From: Nitrospirota bacterium
GTDB lineage: Bacteria > NPL-UPA2 > JAGMAN01
NCBI GenBank assembly: GCA_030605915.1
Contig: JAUWHM010000127.1
Coordinates: forward strand, 1 to 15,316
DNA: 15,316 nucleotides
Direction: 5' to 3'
The notes under the pieces: model-generated
The model's database searches: none
What the model saw: the letters and a program-made list of their open reading frames with translations, nothing else
Told to the model about the DNA's origin: nothing
Part shown: positions 1 through 7,025 of the stretch, in pieces
Layout of the letters: every line of letters starts with the position of its first letter
Position numbering within the stretch: position 1 is the stretch's first letter
Position numbers and translations under genes: made by a program

Positions 1-614
1 ATCAGCTTTGCCATGCCATTAATTATTTTGTCCTCCATGCCGTCAACATCTATCTTAACATAATTGGGAACGATATGTGCTTTATCTATGAAGTCGTCTA
101 GAGATATTGACAACGTCTTGTATTTAATTCGATCATATTTCGGGCGATCAGGAACACACGCATAGTTTGTATGTTCAGATGCAACTATAAAATCTGATCC
201 GGATGAAATAGCTAAATAATATTGATCAACGTTTCGAACGTTATTAATCTGAAGATTGTAGGCAAGATTAAAACTTGACAACAGATCTAAATCAAAACAG
301 ACGATCTTTTTAGGTCTACTTGTTTTTAGGGCTGCATAAAGTGTTTCATTGCCAAAACTAGCTCCAACATCAAAAAATACGCAATTCTTCTCAAATCCAT
401 CTATCCAGTCCAGAGTCTCTGGCTCTTCAGTTTCCCAATTTTTCAAGGCATCAAACACACCAACTTGGTTTAGAGGAACAATGAGCTTTATTGGAACCGA
501 CCGAACAACCGCCGTAGGAACTGGCAGTATTCTCCTAAAAAAACTAAAAAGACTCCTTGAAATGGCTGTTCGCTCTATAAATTTAGAAAGTATCTTGTTA
601 ATAAATCTGAACAT
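1..614 (-). CDS. FkbM-family SAM-dependent methyltransferase, 3' end beyond the window
   Basis: Reading from the ATG at 614 there is an open frame of 204 codons to the window edge with no stop, so the C-terminus is missing. Visible are a class I SAM-binding motif I (FFDVGASFGNETLYAA, residues 80-95), a following acidic strand end (VCFDLD, 105-110) and the family's late signature NYVKIDVDGMEDKII (184-198). This combination is typical of FkbM-type methyltransferases, which O-methylate sugars or polyketides and are frequent in glycan loci. Family members are usually about 230-300 residues, so perhaps 30-90 are cut off. The start has a good AGGAG seven bases upstream. It lies 35 bp after the membrane-protein gene, so it is probably co-transcribed with it. 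A sample of the coding DNA is about 32-37% GC, below the upstream glycosyltransferases. The substrate cannot be told from sequence. Confidence 0.88.
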   Translation of the reverse strand, partial: MFRFINKILSKFIERTAISRSLFSFFRRILPVPTAVVRSVPIKLIVPLNQVGVFDALKNWETEEPETLDWIDGFEKNCVFFDVGASFGNETLYAALKTSRPKKIVCFDLDLLSSFNLAYNLQINNVRNVDQYYLAISSGSDFIVASEHTNYACVPDRPKYDRIKYKTLSISLDDFIDKAHIVPNYVKIDVDGMEDKIINGMAKL

Positions 615-649
615 GCCAAATCTCCTAATCAAAGGTTTGTAAGGCCAAA

Positions 650-2425
650 CTACTCTACACTCGGGTTCCCTGGCTTTGCTACCACCTCGTATACCTTAAC
701 ACTTTCAAACTCTTTAACCAATTTTAATCCTTCTGCCTGGCTCATATCTGGAATCTCTCCGATAACTGCTGTTGCTTCCTCTTCCCTCAGATACCTATCC
801 GGATGAAATATCACATACTTTGCCCCTAGCCAACGCAAAACCCTTGGGGTCTTAACATCCGTAATATCAATAATACTCTTCCTGATTCTTTCAGCATAAG
901 TCCCCGGCACAGCTCCATTAACCATTGGCTTCTGATGAATCCTCTGCCAGAACAGATAATCATAGTGGTTAAAGCTAATATTTCTGGATAAAGGATACTC
1001 AGCAATAGTAAAATCCTCTGGCTGTTTAGCCAGCCACTGGTAAACAGGTGGTGTTTGACTTACATCAGTAATCCGATAGGGAGGCCAGTTCCAGAACTCA
1101 AAAAGGACCAGGCTAACTAACAGCGAAGTAATTGCGATTCGCGATTTGCAGTTCGCCATTTTCCTCAGTACGTTTGCCAACCCCATCCCCGCCAGAACAC
1201 TAACCGAAAGCATAACTAAGATTCCAAACCTTTGATACCCTCGGCAAGCTGGCAGAATCTTATACATAAAGTACGAAGGAAAAAGTATTCTGTAACCTCC
1301 GATCTCCGTCCACGGTGCATGCGAAAATACCAATGCCACCAGCGCCAGGAATACAAAAAAACTAATAATGAAGTCTGATGACTGATGACTGATGACTGAT
1401 GACTGATTGACTGGTCGCTGACGCCTCCTCCTCCAGGCTATGATAGCAACTATCGCCAAGGCCGTTGGCACACACCCCAAATACAGCGCATTCTCACTCC
1501 ACCGATCGCTGTAAAGCCAGGAATCCACTAACTTCTTGGTAAATCTCCCAAACACTGGATGCTCCACCGCTGGCAGAAGATACCCTCCTACCTTCGCTCC
1601 ACCGGTAAAAAGGTCCTTGAAAGGCCGCACATACCCCTGCGAAGCCAGCACTTCCGTCTTCCGCTCTAAAAACTCCGTCTTCAACGTCCTATAGTGAAAA
1701 GGCAAAATAATTGCCAGAGTAACCAATACGGCTACCAATCCTGCCTTCACTGCCCTGAATAGCGACTGCCAATCGGTAGCTGTCCACCACCGAACCCTCC
1801 ATGCATAAAGAAGCTTAAACAGAAGAAATGCTATGGTGAAAACGGCCATAAAATATCCATAATGAAGGTCAGTGAAAGCATTCAAACAGAAAGTAACAGC
1901 ACAGAGAATTGCATTTCCGTAGTTTCTATTCTCGTCCAATCTCAAAAGGGCTAAAACATAAAGTGGCATCCATTGAATATTAGCTAACCCCAGATGTGTC
2001 CAGGAATGAGCAAAGTGATAGGGGCAAAAGGCGAAAATTATACCGGACACCAGACTAACTGTCCTACTCTTAGTCAAATGATGTACAAGGTAGTACATGC
2101 TAATACCAGATAGCGGGAAACTGAGGAGAATTATAAGATTATATGCCAGGATCTCATTGGTTAGTATCGTCAACCATTTAGCAAAGAATTCCAGGAGGGG
2201 CACGCGAATACCCTCACTGTAGTCAGCCGCAACTATGACGTTAAAGTAATAGGGAATACCCTTATCCCAGCTATATTTCATCCGCCAGAGGCTATATACG
2301 GTTCCAGTCGGATCTCCCGGAGACCCGTAAATACAGCTTCCCATTCTGAAGATAAGCGGATAGGTCAATATCAGGCTCAGGATAATGAAACTTAAAAAGG
2401 TAAGTATGTCTCTGCGGCATATCAT
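650..2425 (-). CDS. Multi-pass membrane protein, GT-C-like glycosyltransferase candidate
   Basis: A protein of about 591 residues with many hydrophobic helices: one near the N-terminus (FLSFIILSLILTYPLIF), then repeated segments to about residue 450, followed by a soluble C-terminal part of about 140 residues. The first loop contains SPGDPTGTVYSLW, an acidic loop where GT-C glycosyltransferases keep a catalytic Asp, and PACRGYQRFGILVML resembles a conserved stretch of YfhO/PMT-like membrane proteins. I infer a polyprenyl-phosphate-sugar-dependent transferase on the outer face of the inner membrane. The DPM1-like GT2 just upstream could make the donor. No catalytic residue is proven. I prefer the ATG at 2425, preceded by GGAGGAGG, over an in-frame TTG at 2452 that has a poorly placed ribosome site. 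Two heptanucleotide repeat tracts interrupt the coding sequence in linkers between membrane segments. Confidence 0.85.
   Translation of the reverse strand: MICRRDILTFLSFIILSLILTYPLIFRMGSCIYGSPGDPTGTVYSLWRMKYSWDKGIPYYFNVIVAADYSEGIRVPLLEFFAKWLTILTNEILAYNLIILLSFPLSGISMYYLVHHLTKSRTVSLVSGIIFAFCPYHFAHSWTHLGLANIQWMPLYVLALLRLDENRNYGNAILCAVTFCLNAFTDLHYGYFMAVFTIAFLLFKLLYAWRVRWWTATDWQSLFRAVKAGLVAVLVTLAIILPFHYRTLKTEFLERKTEVLASQGYVRPFKDLFTGGAKVGGYLLPAVEHPVFGRFTKKLVDSWLYSDRWSENALYLGCVPTALAIVAIIAWRRRRQRPVNQSSVISHQSSDFIISFFVFLALVALVFSHAPWTEIGGYRILFPSYFMYKILPACRGYQRFGILVMLSVSVLAGMGLANVLRKMANCKSRIAITSLLVSLVLFEFWNWPPYRITDVSQTPPVYQWLAKQPEDFTIAEYPLSRNISFNHYDYLFWQRIHQKPMVNGAVPGTYAERIRKSIIDITDVKTPRVLRWLGAKYVIFHPDRYLREEEATAVIGEIPDMSQAEGLKLVKEFESVKVYEVVAKPGNPSVE
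1131..1158. repeat. Degenerate heptanucleotide repeat, 4 units, inside the membrane-protein gene
   Basis: Four consecutive 7-base units on the plus strand read ATTGCGA, TTCGCGA, TTTGCAG, TTCGCCA, with a consensus near TTYGCGA. On the coding strand they encode a short polar stretch (NCKSRIAI) between two hydrophobic segments. The units are diverged, so this is either an old tract or chance. The exact heptamer tract 217 bases away makes chance less likely. Confidence 0.45.
1375..1407. repeat. Exact heptanucleotide tandem repeat (CTGATGA)x4 plus partial unit, inside the membrane-protein gene
   Basis: The plus strand has four perfect copies of CTGATGA at 1375-1402, then CTGAT and a diverged continuation (TGACTG). 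On the coding strand this gives the low-complexity linker NQSSVISHQSSD between a run of arginines (RRRRQR) and the next hydrophobic segment. Because the unit is 7 bp, gain or loss of one copy shifts the frame; only changes of three copies keep it. The tract sits where a hydrophilic loop is expected, which would explain why it is tolerated. Confidence 0.9.
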
Positions 2426-2546
2426 TCTCTTCGTTTCCTCCTCCAAGCTCAAACCCTCACTTTCTGCGATGTCTCCTCTCTACCATGTCAGATATTAACA
2501 CAAATGCCACCAAAAAATGATGACAGAAATCGCAGGAGCGCTCACC

Positions 2547-3290
2547 TTAAACCCTGTCGTAATATCGTAAGATATACATCCGATAGAAGATAGCCATTGT
2601 GTCCCACCAAGTGTTAAAGATAATCTTCCATCCAATTCTCCCCCAGCGACCTCTCTTAAAATTAAGAGTTATCGGTACCTCGATAATCCTGTATCCCATA
2701 TGGTAAGCATTGGCAAGGAGTTCCAAATCGAAGGCAAATCTCTTGCAGAGAACTTTTGGAAAAACCCTCTTCAGAACCTCGTATTTGAAGACCTTTATTC
2801 CAGTCTGGCTATCCTTCACTGGCAGATTAAACATTATTCTGGTCAGAAAGTGGTAACCAGCGCTGATGACCCTGCGCTGTAGGGGATAATTCACCTTGGA
2901 GAGTGGATGGCGCTTCGAACCAATAACCACGTCTCCTTTGCTCTCCATAAGGGTATGAAATAGGAGTTTGATTTGCTCTGGATGAAGATCCAGGTCCGCA
3001 TCCAGAAAGACAACTATATCTCCCATTACATAGCGAAAAGCTTTCTTGATAGCCCGTCCCTTGCCAAAGTGGGCCATATTTCTTCTGACATGAATATTCG
3101 GAAAAGCGGATGCAAAGCTTCTGGCTTCCCGTAGGGTATCGTCAGTGCTTCCATCATCGACGACAATGATTTCGTAACCACAACCAAAACTATCCAAGGC
3201 TTTCACGGTATCTTCCAAGTTAGAAGCGATATGAGTGCCTTCGTTGTAAGCTGGGATTATTATGGATAGCTTACTCTTAAACCCGTCCAT
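2547..3290 (-). CDS. Family 2 glycosyltransferase, dolichyl/polyprenyl-phosphate sugar synthase (DPM1) type
   Basis: A 247-residue GT-A enzyme. It begins with SIIIPAYNEG (9-18) and continues with IIVVDDGSTDD (41-51), the nucleotide-binding acidic pair, then VVFLDADLD (93-101) containing the DxD metal site, KDSQTG (159-164), and FAFDLELL (186-192). There is no long C-terminal membrane region, so it is the short, DPM1-like form. The expected reaction is transfer of a hexose from a nucleotide sugar to a polyprenyl phosphate at the cytoplasmic face of the membrane. The next gene encodes a GT-C-like membrane protein that could consume this lipid-linked sugar. The ATG at 3290 has AAAGG at a fair distance upstream. 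A good promoter lies about 60-85 bases before the start, so this gene probably opens a separate transcription unit. The sugar (mannose or glucose) cannot be told. Confidence 0.93.
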   Translation of the reverse strand: MDGFKSKLSIIIPAYNEGTHIASNLEDTVKALDSFGCGYEIIVVDDGSTDDTLREARSFASAFPNIHVRRNMAHFGKGRAIKKAFRYVMGDIVVFLDADLDLHPEQIKLLFHTLMESKGDVVIGSKRHPLSKVNYPLQRRVISAGYHFLTRIMFNLPVKDSQTGIKVFKYEVLKRVFPKVLCKRFAFDLELLANAYHMGYRIIEVPITLNFKRGRWGRIGWKIIFNTWWDTMAIFYRMYILRYYDRV

Positions 3291-3348
3291 TTTCCTGGCC
3301 TTTGCCTTACAAGGTGTAGATAAATCTCATCCGATGTAAACCTAAATC

Positions 3349-3377
3349 ATAATACACTAAAATGGCCACCATGGCAA
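3349..3377 (-). promoter_or_regulatory. Candidate sigma-70 promoter before the GT2 gene
   Basis: On the minus strand TTGCCA (3377-3372, 5 of 6 to the -35 consensus) is followed after exactly 17 bases by TATTAT (3354-3349, 5 of 6 to the -10 consensus). Transcription would start near 3340, leaving about 50 bases of leader before the ATG at 3290. A terminator-like hairpin lies just upstream, so the two together form a plausible boundary between transcription units. It is assigned by eye only. Confidence 0.45.
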
Positions 3378-3386
3378 GGATACGAA

Positions 3387-3409
3387 TTAAAAAGGCAATT
3401 CTTGCCTCT
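3387..3409 (-). terminator. Weak intrinsic terminator after the AT-rich methyltransferase gene
   Basis: Beginning about 10 bases after the TAG at 3419, the minus-strand transcript reads AGGCAA-GAA-TTGCCT and then a run of T. The stem is 6 bp, extendable to 8 with a G-U pair, has a 3-base loop and is followed by T3393-T3389. The short stem makes it modest, but its position straight after a stop codon and before a promoter supports the call. Confidence 0.42.
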
Positions 3410-3418
3410 GATTATTCC

Positions 3419-4126
3419 CTATTTATCTTCTTGATAATAGAAATCTCCTCCAACTTCTTTAACTTGTTGTTTAGTTATCTCTTTTGTTGGCCTAAAGTAA
3501 TTTGGCAAAGAATATTCGTATGGGAAAAAGTGCAAATGCAAATCAAATGTATACTTGTATGGTCTTTGTTTCGGGACAACTACTATTAGTCTTCTTTTCG
3601 TTACTCTTCTTAGCTCACTAATGGCACTAATGATATCTTGAACATGTTCTAATGTGTGAGTGCAAACTACTGTATCAAACTCATTGTTTTCAAATGGAAG
3701 ATTTTGTATGTTCGCTTGCTTAACCCGAATATGGGGATATGTCCGAATTAAATCGTGAGATATTATCAGATCGCTAGCTGTAACATTATATTTCTTACTC
3801 AAGATATTTGCTAAGAATCCTTTTCCACAACCCACTTCCAAGACTTTTTCTCCTACTATATTGTTCTCTATCTCTTTTATGCATTCGTTGTTTAAATCTG
3901 TCTCCCTTGATATATGAACAGAACTTGTTTCTTCATATATTTTCTGAAATTCTTCTTCTGAAATCTGTCCAGCATTATCTTTGAAGTCAAAAAAATATTT
4001 TGCTTTATCGTTAAATAATAGCTTGAAAGGTAACCACATGAACCATTTCTTGTCTCTGATATATGGAGGAATACACTCATTTAGAATAAAATGGATTATA
4101 AGGGTTATATTCCTGCTTAATTTCAT
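3419..4126 (-). CDS. Class I SAM-dependent methyltransferase, very AT-rich
   Basis: A 235-residue protein. The N-terminal stretch LNECIPPYIRDKKWFMWLPF (15-34) is a type often seen before Methyltransf_11 domains. The SAM motif I is VLEVGCGKGF (95-104), a motif II-like acidic strand end is VTASDL (115-120), and the motif around FDTVVCTHTLEH (150-161) is typical of Methyltransf_11 proteins. The ending GGDFYYQEDK suggests a complete C-terminus. The substrate is unknown; the locus suggests a sugar or glycolipid. Two 120-base samples gave 29% and 31% GC against about 45% for the upstream glycosyltransferases, suggesting separate acquisition. It starts only 19 bp after the heptosyltransferase stop. 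The ribosome site (GAGGGCG about ten bases from the ATG) is weak. Confidence 0.9.
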   Translation of the reverse strand: MKLSRNITLIIHFILNECIPPYIRDKKWFMWLPFKLLFNDKAKYFFDFKDNAGQISEEEFQKIYEETSSVHISRETDLNNECIKEIENNIVGEKVLEVGCGKGFLANILSKKYNVTASDLIISHDLIRTYPHIRVKQANIQNLPFENNEFDTVVCTHTLEHVQDIISAISELRRVTKRRLIVVVPKQRPYKYTFDLHLHFFPYEYSLPNYFRPTKEITKQQVKEVGGDFYYQEDK

Positions 4127-4145
4127 AGCATTATCGCCCTCATGA

Positions 4146-5261
4146 CTATAGAGGCTGCTCCCGGTAGATTCTTCCTAAAACAGAGACAGTTGAGTAATCA
4201 GCGCTTAGTTTCTTGTGCAATACGCCTATTACCTTCTCCAACACCTCTGATACAGTTATTCCGTTCATACAGGACAGGGTCTTACATTTCCTCCGCCAGC
4301 AGGGCAGACAGGGTAAATCCTTTTTGACTACAAAATTACCATCTCCGTAGGGGCCATTACGCCTAAAATCAATTGGACCATAGAGGCCGATAACTCTTTT
4401 ACCTAAAGCCGCTGCTATGTGCAATGGCCCAGTATCGGATGAGATCATTGTCTGACATCTATCCAGAAGGGCTATCAATTGACCAAGGGTAGTTGGACAG
4501 GATATAATCGGACTTGACTTAGAGAGTCTCCGGGCTTCCTCCACCAGATGCCTCTCTCCCGGGCCATAGGTTAGAACTACATCTACATCTTCAAAATGAG
4601 CCTTAATTCTATCAGCTAATTCTCCGTATCGCTCCAATGGCCATTTCTTGGTGGCCCAGGTAACCCCGGGATGGAGGATAACCATTCTCTTCCTTTCAAT
4701 CCCCTTACTCCTTAAGAACGAGTCTATGTATTTTGACTCCTGGATGCCTATAGCGATATTAAAAGAGATTTCATCATTCTCTGCCCCCAGTCTTTTAGCA
4801 AAATTGAGGTTCCTCTCCAGGATATGAGGAGCGTCTCCCTCGCTCACTTTCATATTGGTAAAGAGAGTGCTGAGCCACTCCACCCGTGAACTTCCTGCTT
4901 TAAAGCCGAGCCTTACAGGAGTCCCGCTCAGCCAGGCCAGAAGGCCACCTTTTAGACTTCCCTGCAGCTCAAGCACTGCGTCGCATCTGCTTCTTCTCAG
5001 CTTTTTTATCACTCTAAGGAAGGATGCTACCGTTTTGATAGGCGACTTTGTTCTCTCAAAAACTATGACCTCGTCTAAAGCTGGATGGCCAGTCAATATA
5101 TCCTTAGCCTTCGGCTCAACCAGCCAGGATATGTAGGAATTTACGAATCTTTTTCTCAGAGCATTCAGGGTGGGCAGAGTATGAACCACATCCCCAATAG
5201 AGCCTAATTTTATAATTAGGATGCGCTGAGGCTTCTCTTCTGTTAGTTGATTATTAACCAT
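4146..5261 (-). CDS. ADP-heptose:LPS heptosyltransferase (family 9 glycosyltransferase)
   Basis: About 371 residues with GT9 signatures: RILIIKLGSIGDVVHTLP near the N-terminus with the conserved Asp of GSIGD, ILHPG followed by TKKWPLERYGELA (about 196-216), and the donor-site block SSDTGPLHIAAALGKRVIGLYGP (about 275-297) followed by NGPYG. A cysteine cluster near 319-332 (C-x2-C-x4-C-x4-C) resembles the C-terminal region of many WaaC/WaaF-type enzymes. The expected role is adding L-glycero-D-manno-heptose to Kdo or to the first heptose of the LPS inner core in the cytoplasm; acceptor specificity (WaaC, WaaF or WaaQ type) is not resolvable here. An in-frame GTG at 5264 is an alternative start, but the ATG at 5261 has AGGA about nine bases upstream. 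The start overlaps the end of the CgeB-like gene, indicating translational coupling. Confidence 0.94.
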   Translation of the reverse strand: MVNNQLTEEKPQRILIIKLGSIGDVVHTLPTLNALRKRFVNSYISWLVEPKAKDILTGHPALDEVIVFERTKSPIKTVASFLRVIKKLRRSRCDAVLELQGSLKGGLLAWLSGTPVRLGFKAGSSRVEWLSTLFTNMKVSEGDAPHILERNLNFAKRLGAENDEISFNIAIGIQESKYIDSFLRSKGIERKRMVILHPGVTWATKKWPLERYGELADRIKAHFEDVDVVLTYGPGERHLVEEARRLSKSSPIISCPTTLGQLIALLDRCQTMISSDTGPLHIAAALGKRVIGLYGPIDFRRNGPYGDGNFVVKKDLPCLPCWRRKCKTLSCMNGITVSEVLEKVIGVLHKKLSADYSTVSVLGRIYREQPL

Positions 5262-6231
5262 CACCTACTATCCTTAATGTTTCTTCCATCCGATGAAGAT
5301 AAGTGTGGTCCCGGTAGCTCCTTTCCTGCCCTTTCTCAGCTATTGCCTCTCTATTCCCATCATTATCCAGATAATATTCTATTGATCTTCGCAGGTCAGA
5401 AACACTGCTGTAGCAGGCTATCTCTCCCCCAATGTCAAAGAGCTCCGGAATCTCCTTCTTCCAGTCAGATAGAAGAAAAGCACCACAGCCTGTAGCTTCA
5501 AATAACCTCATATTAATCCCATCCTCGTTCTCCCCGAACCAGAGGTGAATATTCAGAATTATCTTGCCTGCATTGTAGACCTTAACCATTTCTTCCCCAT
5601 AAAGACCTTTGCCCGTTCCGTGGACCTTCATCCTCAGCTTTGAGCCCTTCCGCACCTTCTTCCTCCACCCTGGTCCCCAGACCTTTAAATCGAAGCCGAT
5701 TAAATTCTCTAAAACATCCTCCCTCACCTTATTCCACTGGCCAACGAAACATATATCGGAACCATAATTTCTCTTTTCCTCTTCCGTCAGGGAAACCTTC
5801 CGGTGAACCTCGCAGTCACAGCCAAAGGGGAGAAAATAAACATTCTCTGCTCCCGAGGCTCGATAATCATCAATTAAGGCTGAGTCGTTGGTAAAATAAT
5901 AATCGTATGCAGGAGCCAGCTTTTTAGAAAGGTCCAGTCCGTAAGGGTCATCTGGCCACCAGTTAGCGGTAGTTACTTTGTAGATCTCCTTAATGGTGGA
6001 AATCGTCTCTGGAAATATATTCTTCCCCTTAGTCACAAATAGCAGGTCGGGTCTATTTCGAGAAACTGCCTCAATCAACTTTTCGTTAAGTATAGCCTGA
6101 CTGCGCCAGGGAGGGAAAGATTTCTTATCGAAGTCAAAAATTTCAACTGAATGGCCAAGTCTCTCCAGGGCCCGCCGGCAGTACCAGCCAAGGCGATAAG
6201 GAGCAGGTGAAGTAACTAGAAGGATTCTCAT
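5254..6231 (-). CDS. CgeB-like glycosyltransferase (GT-B fold)
   Basis: About 325 residues from the ATG at 6231. The N-terminus MRILLVTSPAPYRLGWYCRR begins a Rossmann-type fold. NWWPDDPYGLDL (about 90-101) followed by YDYYFTND, and FLPFGCD (about 133-139), match the N-terminal region of proteins annotated as spore maturation protein CgeB. The C-terminal domain has DICFVGQW, then NIHLWFGENEDGINMRLFEATGCGAFLLSD, the nucleotide-sugar site of the Glyco_trans_1_2 type, with Glu in LFEATGCG. CgeB-like proteins are glycosyltransferases also found in many non-sporulating bacteria; a sugar and acceptor cannot be assigned. In-frame TTG (6264) and ATG (6258) lie upstream. I chose 6231 because it gives the usual MRILLV start and sits 7 bp after the preceding stop. 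Its own end overlaps the heptosyltransferase start. Confidence 0.88.
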   Translation of the reverse strand: MRILLVTSPAPYRLGWYCRRALERLGHSVEIFDFDKKSFPPWRSQAILNEKLIEAVSRNRPDLLFVTKGKNIFPETISTIKEIYKVTTANWWPDDPYGLDLSKKLAPAYDYYFTNDSALIDDYRASGAENVYFLPFGCDCEVHRKVSLTEEEKRNYGSDICFVGQWNKVREDVLENLIGFDLKVWGPGWRKKVRKGSKLRMKVHGTGKGLYGEEMVKVYNAGKIILNIHLWFGENEDGINMRLFEATGCGAFLLSDWKKEIPELFDIGGEIACYSSVSDLRRSIEYYLDNDGNREAIAEKGQERSYRDHTYLHRMEETLRIVGDG

Positions 6232-6238
6232 AACTGTG

Positions 6239-7009
6239 TTACGATTTCCTCTTTGCATGGACAAGAACCGAATCCGTTATCTTATAGGGCAGTATTTCAA
6301 TCAGAAACCGGTTAACAAACCTCCAAAACCTTCCCCTGCGTCTGAGACATTTATATCCCTCGTTGATCACCCTAACTATATGGCCATTTTGCCTTAGTAT
6401 TGGTATAACCTCGTCAACTACGAATTTGAATCTAGGACCATCTCCATCCAGATAATGAATTCTTTTTTCAGGCATTAAAGCCAGCTTCCTCTTTGTGATC
6501 CGTCGGGCTATATTCAGCAATTTCAACTTGAATAGCAAAAGCTTGATTCGGTACTTGAAATAGCCTCTAAGGTGCCATGATGAGTCACGGATGAATATGT
6601 CCTGTTTAGTCACGCGAATCATTTCAGCGACAACCCTCTTTGGAAATGGCGTGTGATGAAGAGAGCCAAAAACAACACTTGTGTCAAAAGAACGGTCTGC
6701 AAGTTGCTTCATGTTAGTTGCATCTCCAAGGAATAGTCTGTATTTAGGAATTCCCTTCTCTACCGCTTTTTGTAACAATGCCTGGCTGATATCGATTCCG
6801 TAGGCGTCAAAGCCTGCCATGAGCAATTCTTTCAAGATTCTCCCTGTGCCAGTACAAACATCGAGAGCTCTTCCTTTCACATGCTTTAACAGATAGTTCA
6901 CTATTGCTCGGTCGTCTGCCTTGAGATGCCATTCGTCATATTTTGAGGCAGTTCGCTCATAGTATTCGATCATTTCCCCTATTTGTCTGTGTCCAAAATA
7001 TTCGCTCAT
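6239..7009 (-). CDS. Class I SAM-dependent methyltransferase
   Basis: About 256 residues from the ATG at 7009. IGEMIEYYERTASKYDEWH precedes the SAM motif I ALDVCTGTGRIL, then AYGIDISQALLQKA, and FDTSVVFGSLHHTPFPKRVVAEMIRVTK, the region after motif II in Methyltransf_11/25 proteins. The remainder is basic and has no obvious second domain. The stop TAAGGA of the upstream gene supplies a ribosome site (AAGGA) 13 bases before this ATG. A longer frame back to 7114 exists, but its first 35 residues are read from the end of the upstream methyltransferase gene in another frame and look unlike the family, so I rejected it. It lies between another methyltransferase and the CgeB-like glycosyltransferase. 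Its substrate is unknown, probably a sugar of this glycan. Confidence 0.88.
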   Translation of the reverse strand: MSEYFGHRQIGEMIEYYERTASKYDEWHLKADDRAIVNYLLKHVKGRALDVCTGTGRILKELLMAGFDAYGIDISQALLQKAVEKGIPKYRLFLGDATNMKQLADRSFDTSVVFGSLHHTPFPKRVVAEMIRVTKQDIFIRDSSWHLRGYFKYRIKLLLFKLKLLNIARRITKRKLALMPEKRIHYLDGDGPRFKFVVDEVIPILRQNGHIVRVINEGYKCLRRRGRFWRFVNRFLIEILPYKITDSVLVHAKRKS

Positions 7010-7025
7010 TATTATGATCTGTTCC

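Noticed and set aside
349..642. Plus-strand open frame of 97 codons
   Set aside because: It lies opposite the FkbM-type gene, whose conserved motifs prove the minus strand is coding; the plus product has no recognisable motif.
2466..2540. Inverted repeat with arms CTGCGAT and ATCGCAG in the gap before the membrane-protein gene
   Set aside because: Seven-base arms about 60 bases apart with no T run are easily due to chance.
3892..4080. Minus-strand open frame of 62 codons within the AT-rich methyltransferase
   Set aside because: It is an alternative frame over a region whose other frame carries the SAM motifs.
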